From an uncultured Sphingomonas sp. (GTDB lineage: Bacteria > Pseudomonadota > Alphaproteobacteria > Sphingomonadales > Sphingomonadaceae), in assembly GCF_913774285.1 (NCBI RefSeq), contig NZ_CAJYHX010000006.1, forward strand, positions 62,001-126,000: a stretch of DNA of 64,000 nucleotides, read 5' to 3'. Shown in pieces: positions 59,392 to 64,000 of the stretch; the stretch's first letter is position 1; each line of letters starts with the position of its first letter. Both the position numbers and the translations under genes were made by a program. The notes below the pieces were generated by a model that did no database searches, was not told the DNA's origin, and was given only the letters and a program-made list of their open reading frames with translations.

Positions 59392-62196
59392 TCAGAAGCG
59401 GAAACGTACGCCGGCGCTGTAGTAACGCCCTTCGTAACGCGTGTCGATCGGATAGTACTGCGTCTCATTGAAGTAGCGATAGTTACTGAACGGCTGCGCG
59501 AGGATGTTATTGACCTCCGCCGTCAGCGTGATGTTCTCGATCGGTGTGTACGATGCTGAGAAATCCAGCCGTGATATCGGCCGCACCATCTGGCCGGTAT
59601 ATTGGACATCGTTCGAGTTTCTGCTGTAGAAGTCGACATAAGAGCTGCGATAATTGTACGACAGGCGGAAGGAAACCTTGTCACGCTCATAGAAGCCGCT
59701 GAGGTTATACGACCATTTCGACAGGCCGGTCAGCGAGACCATCGGCTGCGCCGTGCCGAGCGCTGCCGGCAGCTGGTTCTTGGCATCGACATAGGTGAGG
59801 TTGGCCTGCGCGCCGAACCCGCTCAGCCAGCCCGGCAGGAAATCGAAGAAGCTCTGCGCCGAAAGCTCGAAGCCCTTGATCTTGCCGGTGCCGGCATTTT
59901 CCGGCCGGCTGATCTGGATCAGGCCGTAGACCGGGTCGTTCACGTCGCGCGTATAGTTGCTGATGAACCCTTTCAGATCGCGGTAGAACACCGCGCCGCT
60001 CACCGCGCCGTTGCGGCCGAAATAATATTCGACCGTCGCGTCGTAGTTCTTCGAGGTCAGCGGCTTCAGGTCCGGATTGCCGCCCGAACCGAAAAAGGCA
60101 TAGCGCGCATTATTGCCGCCCGAGCTGGTGTCGGTGTTGCGGTTGAGGCTGAACGCCGGGTTGAGCTGGCCGAAGCCTGGCCGGGTGCGCGTGATGGTGA
60201 AGCCCAGCCGCGCCTGCAGCCCCTGCGCCAGCTTGGCGCGCAGCCCGAAGCTCGGCAGCACGTCGACATAGTTCTGCCGGTTGGTATCCGTCACGGCCGA
60301 AATCGTGCCGTCCACTGCCGTCACCTTCGACGTGCCGACATAGCGTCCGTCGGTGTTGACGATCCGCACCCCGAAGGTGCCGTCGATCGGGATACCGACA
60401 TCGAAGGCGTAGCCGGCCGACGCATAGGCGGCGTAGCTCGATTCCTTCGCGTAGAAGCCGCCATAGGGATCCATCGGGATCGCCTGGGTGCTGAACTGCT
60501 TCAACGCATCCTTATAGCCCTGGTCGTTCGGGTTGGCGGCAACGATCTTCTGAAGCGACGCGTAGGATAGCTGGCGCAGCGCTTCGGCGTTGCTCTGGAT
60601 CGCGTCGTAGGAGGGCATCAGCCAGTTGCGGAACGGCGGGCCGTCGCCGCGGAAGCCGTCCTGCACCTGCTCCAGGCTGCCGGTGGGCAGGCTGGCGAGC
60701 GCGATGCCCAGCGTCGGCGTATAGGCATAGCGGTTGCCCTGGCGGCGCTTGGCATCGCGGTCGGTCGCGCGCAGGCCGAACTTGATCTTGGGCAGCCAGC
60801 CGATCTCGGTATCCAGCGCGACGTCGCCGCGCCACTGGAGACCGGCGCCGCTGACGTAATATTCCTTCTGGTAGAAGCCGCGCCACACATAGTTGGCGGG
60901 ATTGGTCATATCGTAATTGCCGAGATCGAACCAGGAGGACTTGTCCTTCTCGAAGATCACGTTGACCGGCGGGGCGGCGGCGGTCTGCCCGTCCAGGCTG
61001 GCTTCGTTGTTGCCATATTCCGAGAAGGTATAGGCGAAATCGCTCGAGATCACCGCCCGGCCGGTGGTCCAGATGAAGCCGGCGGCGGCCTGGTAGGTGT
61101 TGGTGTAATCGCGCGTGGTCGAACGGAACATCTCCGCCGGATAGCCGCCGGTCTTGCTCACGCTGACCAGCTTGTTCGCCTCGCCGGGTACGCGAACGAT
61201 GTTGAACAGGTTCGGCGGCACCTCGACGCCCGCGGCATTCTTCGGCGCGGCGCGCAGCAGCGACACGTCGAAGCTCTCGGTCGAGCCCTGGTTGCGGAAG
61301 GCCTGCCACAGGCCGTCGGCATAGATTTCGAGATTGTGCGCCGGCTTCCACTGGAGCGAGCCGTTGACCGAGGGCCGCTCGCGCAGGCCGCGCGGATAAT
61401 AGAGGCCGACGCTGTACGGCAAGCGGAAATCGGCCGCCTCGCCGGCGGGCAGCGTCGCCTTGCTGTTCGCCACCGGATCGACCCCGCCGTTCGTATAGCG
61501 GATCGCGTTGTTGTAATAGAAACGGTTGTACGCGACGTTGATCAGCGCACCCATCTCGCCGATCGGCGTGTTCCAGCGGTCACTGATCAGCAGATTCCCG
61601 TTGGGGTTCGTCTTCTTCGACTGGTCGTTGTACGAGGCGCGGATCGCCCCGGCGATCTCCAGCCCCTTGAAGTCGAACGGACGGCGCGAGCGGACATTGA
61701 CCAGCCCGGCCAGGCCCGGCTCGATCAGATCGGCGGTCGCCGACTTGTAGACTTCGAGTGCCGCCAGCGCCCCCGCCGGGAAGTCCTGCACCGCCACGGT
61801 CCGGTTCTCGGCGGTGAAGATCTCGCGCCCGTTGAACGAGGTGCCGACGTCCGGCAGGCCGCGGATCAGGATGCCCGACGCCTCGTCGGCATAGCGGCCG
61901 ACCTGCACGCCAGGCAGGCGCGCAAGGCTCTCTGCCGCATTATTGTCCGGCAACTTGCCAATGTCTTCGGCGACGATAGCATCGAGGATCGAGTCCGAAT
62001 TGCGCTTGAACTCGCGCGCTGAGGCAAGGCTGGCGCGGATGCCGGTAACCAGGATTTCCTCTTCGGTCGCATTGCTCTGCGCGCTCGGCTTTTGCGCCCC
62101 TTCCTCGGGCGTTGCGGCAGATTGCGCCCATGCGGGCGTGGTGGCGGCAAGCGCGGCCAGCGCCCCGCCCAGCAAAAGAATCGGTTTGCGAGTCAC
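59392..62196 (-). CDS. Large TonB-dependent receptor (TonB-Xanth-Caul type)
   Basis: A 934-residue receptor. The signal peptide, TRKPILLLGGALAALAATT after a GTG start (62196) with the AGGGGAGG ribosome site, is followed by EEILVTGIRASL as TonB box. The plug contains SDSILDAIVAEDIGKLPDNN, AESLARLPGVQVGR and LEVYKSATADLIEPGLAGLV, the signature of the Xanthomonas/Caulobacter subfamily that often imports oligosaccharides. The barrel ends in YYSAGVRFRF. No carbohydrate enzymes are next to it, so the substrate is open. Confidence 0.92.
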   Translation of the reverse strand: MTRKPILLLGGALAALAATTPAWAQSAATPEEGAQKPSAQSNATEEEILVTGIRASLASAREFKRNSDSILDAIVAEDIGKLPDNNAAESLARLPGVQVGRYADEASGILIRGLPDVGTSFNGREIFTAENRTVAVQDFPAGALAALEVYKSATADLIEPGLAGLVNVRSRRPFDFKGLEIAGAIRASYNDQSKKTNPNGNLLISDRWNTPIGEMGALINVAYNRFYYNNAIRYTNGGVDPVANSKATLPAGEAADFRLPYSVGLYYPRGLRERPSVNGSLQWKPAHNLEIYADGLWQAFRNQGSTESFDVSLLRAAPKNAAGVEVPPNLFNIVRVPGEANKLVSVSKTGGYPAEMFRSTTRDYTNTYQAAAGFIWTTGRAVISSDFAYTFSEYGNNEASLDGQTAAAPPVNVIFEKDKSSWFDLGNYDMTNPANYVWRGFYQKEYYVSGAGLQWRGDVALDTEIGWLPKIKFGLRATDRDAKRRQGNRYAYTPTLGIALASLPTGSLEQVQDGFRGDGPPFRNWLMPSYDAIQSNAEALRQLSYASLQKIVAANPNDQGYKDALKQFSTQAIPMDPYGGFYAKESSYAAYASAGYAFDVGIPIDGTFGVRIVNTDGRYVGTSKVTAVDGTISAVTDTNRQNYVDVLPSFGLRAKLAQGLQARLGFTITRTRPGFGQLNPAFSLNRNTDTSSGGNNARYAFFGSGGNPDLKPLTSKNYDATVEYYFGRNGAVSGAVFYRDLKGFISNYTRDVNDPVYGLIQISRPENAGTGKIKGFELSAQSFFDFLPGWLSGFGAQANLTYVDAKNQLPAALGTAQPMVSLTGLSKWSYNLSGFYERDKVSFRLSYNYRSSYVDFYSRNSNDVQYTGQMVRPISRLDFSASYTPIENITLTAEVNNILAQPFSNYRYFNETQYYPIDTRYEGRYYSAGVRFRF

Positions 62197-62299
62197 GTCG
62201 TCCTCCCCTTTTGGCGTCCATCGGCTCGGGCTTTCCCGATCGCTGCGACAGACACAGAACACCGCGACAGGCGCGGTTTCGATCTTTTAAGTCTGACAA

Positions 62300-62339
62300 A
62301 ATGGAAAAGCTGTCAATGATGCACGGATGAAATTTCATC
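62300..62339 (-). promoter_or_regulatory. Putative promoter/operator of the large receptor
   Basis: Read on the minus strand, the perfect palindrome GATGAAATTTCATC (62326-62339) lies about 130 bases before the GTG. It is followed by TTGACAGC and an inverted TGACA/TGTCA pair that could provide a -35 box; no good -10 is evident. It may bind a repressor or activator of unknown family. Confidence 0.45.
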
Positions 62340-62430
62340 GTCAGCGATGAAAGACGTGCAGTCGCAAGCAGTTGCGGCCGCGGCGGCGCCGCGATCGACG
62401 GGCAGGATGCGCAGGGGCGGTGGCGCGGCC

Positions 62431-63513
62431 TCAGGCCGCGCGCATCACATACGGTGTAGTGTCATAGGGCGGGGCTAGCCCCTCAACCCAGGCGCCATGC
62501 GCATGCGTCCGCGCGACCAGCTCCATCGGCGTGTCGCCGGGCCAGCCGCGCACCCGCACCTCCTGCACCGCGAGATCGCGGTTGGGCTCCATCATCACCC
62601 AGCCCAGCGGGCGCTCGAGCGTCGCGGCGGCCCCGGCCGCCTCCATCATCGCGGCGATCCGCGCCTGCGCCTCGGGGCGCAGATATTGCCAGACGACCGA
62701 ATGCAGCAGCACCCGCGTCACCCCTGCCGGCTGCGGCTCGCCGAGGCGGGCTTCGAGCCACTCGGCGGCGTCCCCGCGCTCCAGCCGCACCGGCGCGGCA
62801 CGGAGCATCGCTATCGCGGTCTCAAGCCGCACCTGTCGCTCCACCGCATCGACCCAGACATAGGCCTGCAGCCGATCGGCATCGCGGTCGTCGGTCAGGT
62901 CGAGCGGCGCGATGTCCACCCCGCGGGCGGAGACGATCTCCACCGGCGCAGCAGGCGGCGGACTCCCCCGCCAGTCCGGCCGCAGCACCAGCGGCGACTC
63001 GGTCGGACCGACTGCAACGCCGTCCAGATCGAAACGGTAGCGCCCCAGCATCAGGTTCAGCCCGGCACTCGATCCGATCTCGAGCAGCTCGAATCGCGGG
63101 CCGTAGCGCGTCGCCAGGTGGAGCAGCCCGGTCATCAATCCGTTGGAGCGCGCCGCCTCGTTTGTCTGGGGCGGCCCGTACAGCCAGGGCATCAGCGGCA
63201 GGTCATAGGCCGAGAGCACCGCGTCGAGCGCCGCGCCGATCCGGCCGAGATCGGTCTCCTCGCCGGTGAAGATGCGCCGCAGTTCGGGCACGCCGCGCCG
63301 GTGGAGCGCATGCAGCCCGCCGACCAGCCGCAGCACCAGCGCATCCGCCACCGGCTCGCCCGGCCAGTCGAGCACGCGGCGGCCGGTTTCGCTTGCGCGG
63401 GTGATGCCCTGCCCCAGCGCGGTACAGATGCGCGCGGTGATCGGCGCGTCCATCGCCGCGCAATAGCCGGCCTGGATGGCAAAACTCTTGCGGTTCTCGG
63501 CTTCGCTTGCCAT
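62431..63513 (-). CDS. DUF2332 family protein
   Basis: A 360-residue cytoplasmic protein of the DUF2332 family. It contains [38 protein letters not shown] and [16 protein letters not shown], a glycine-rich strand that resembles a SAM-type or nucleotide-binding loop. Also present are [17 protein letters not shown] and a C-terminal [17 protein letters not shown] 63513 is favoured (GGGAG, 9 bases upstream) over an ATG 6 bases before. The function is unknown; the Rossmann-like GSSAGLN part hints at a methyltransferase-like fold. It diverges from hisG across 61 bases. Confidence 0.8.
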   Translation of the reverse strand: MASEAENRKSFAIQAGYCAAMDAPITARICTALGQGITRASETGRRVLDWPGEPVADALVLRLVGGLHALHRRGVPELRRIFTGEETDLGRIGAALDAVLSAYDLPLMPWLYGPPQTNEAARSNGLMTGLLHLATRYGPRFELLEIGSSAGLNLMLGRYRFDLDGVAVGPTESPLVLRPDWRGSPPPAAPVEIVSARGVDIAPLDLTDDRDADRLQAYVWVDAVERQVRLETAIAMLRAAPVRLERGDAAEWLEARLGEPQPAGVTRVLLHSVVWQYLRPEAQARIAAMMEAAGAAATLERPLGWVMMEPNRDLAVQEVRVRGWPGDTPMELVARTHAHGAWVEGLAPPYDTTPYVMRAA

Positions 63514-63574
63514 GCGCATCTCCCTTTGGCGCCTGTTGCGCCCATGGCGCCCCCCAAGTAAAGCCCCCGCACCC

Positions 63575-64000
63575 ATGACCGAGCCGTTGATCCTTGCCGT
63601 GCCGAAAGGCCGGATTCTCGAAGAGGCGTTGCCCTTGCTGGCAGCCGTCGGCATCGTGCCCGAAGCCGCCTTTTCCGATAAGAACTCGCGCGCGCTGCGT
63701 TTCGCGACCAACAATCCCGCGATCGACCTTATCCGGGTGCGCGCCTTCGACGTGGCGACCTTCGTCGCGCATGGCGCCGCGCATCTGGGCATCGTCGGTT
63801 CGGACGTGCTGGCCGAGTTCGACTATTCGGAGCTCTACGCGCCGGTGGACCTGGGCATCGGCCATTGCCGCATCTCGGTCGCCGAACCCGTGGCGCTGGC
63901 CGAGCAGGACGATCCGCGCGGCTGGAGCCATGTCCGCGTCGCGACGAAGTATCCGCACATCACCCGCGCCCATTTCGAGGCCCGCGGCGTTCAGGCGGAG
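63575..64000 (+). CDS. hisG: ATP phosphoribosyltransferase HisG (3' end outside window)
   Basis: Catalyses the first step of histidine synthesis, ATP plus PRPP to phosphoribosyl-ATP, in the cytoplasm. The visible 142 residues start [22 protein letters not shown] and continue with [38 protein letters not shown] and [13 protein letters not shown], all standard for the short HisG form. The frame is open to the last base of the window. The start ATG 63575 lies in the 61-base divergent region with the DUF2332 gene. Confidence 0.95.
   Translation, partial: MTEPLILAVPKGRILEEALPLLAAVGIVPEAAFSDKNSRALRFATNNPAIDLIRVRAFDVATFVAHGAAHLGIVGSDVLAEFDYSELYAPVDLGIGHCRISVAEPVALAEQDDPRGWSHVRVATKYPHITRAHFEARGVQAE

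Overview
The window is high-GC (roughly two thirds G+C), densely packed DNA of a sphingomonad-type alphaproteobacterium, probably Sphingomonas or a close relative. The evidence is the set of TonB-dependent receptors (five here), the 180-kDa NAD-glutamate dehydrogenase, a PAS_5 (DUF1457) protein, an HWE histidine kinase, the BolA / J-protein / CobS / CobT neighbourhood, and G+C-rich palindromic REP-type elements between convergent genes. No strain-level assignment is possible from the sequence alone.

Layout. (1) 1-10.9 kb: the end of a Tat-exported class V aminotransferase, then a minus-strand uptake block. A cobalamin riboswitch precedes a BtuB-like receptor and a large PepSY reductase-like membrane protein. 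A second receptor is followed by a secreted alpha/beta hydrolase, and a DUF2946 protein precedes a third receptor that carries an apparent 1-base frameshift. (2) 11-16.7 kb: a patchwork with an AlpA-type regulator, a lone response regulator convergent with an HWE kinase, a CsbD protein, a DUF1543 protein, a FAD/NAD(P)-binding protein and a broken ECF sigma gene. (3) 17-30.3 kb: lysA, a run of small uncharacterised genes around a CorA transporter, then the potassium module kdpE-D-C-B-A-F with an extra 27-residue membrane peptide and an outer-membrane porin at its head. (4) 31-32.4 kb: a P4-type integrase beside tRNA-Thr(CGT), a classic island junction. (5) 32.6-45 kb: housekeeping genes (PAS_5 protein, NAD-GDH, Nudix, BolA, J-protein), a six-gene small-enzyme operon with a divergent HxlR regulator, and cobS. 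(6) 45-57 kb: membrane and ABM proteins, a receptor / Sel1 / PiuC iron operon, a second secreted hydrolase, RHH protein, cobT, and an ApbE / DUF4198 / DUF2271 / PepSY operon. (7) 57-64 kb: pirin, an epoxide-hydrolase-like protein, a large TonB receptor, a DUF2332 protein and the start of hisG.

How the parts work together. Metal and cofactor acquisition dominates: B12 (riboswitch, receptor, PepSY), ferric-siderophore uptake (receptor, Sel1, PiuC with two Fur-like boxes), and a probable Fur-controlled flavin-based periplasmic reductase. In the last, ApbE would flavinylate the DUF2271 protein at a visible DGISGAT motif. The strongest undescribed signal is a roughly 50-bp element, with 16 identical bases and tandem half-sites, that occurs once before the porin-kdp operon and once before the small-gene/CorA run. 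This suggests that KdpE, or another OmpR-type regulator, drives both transcription units as one potassium-stress regulon.
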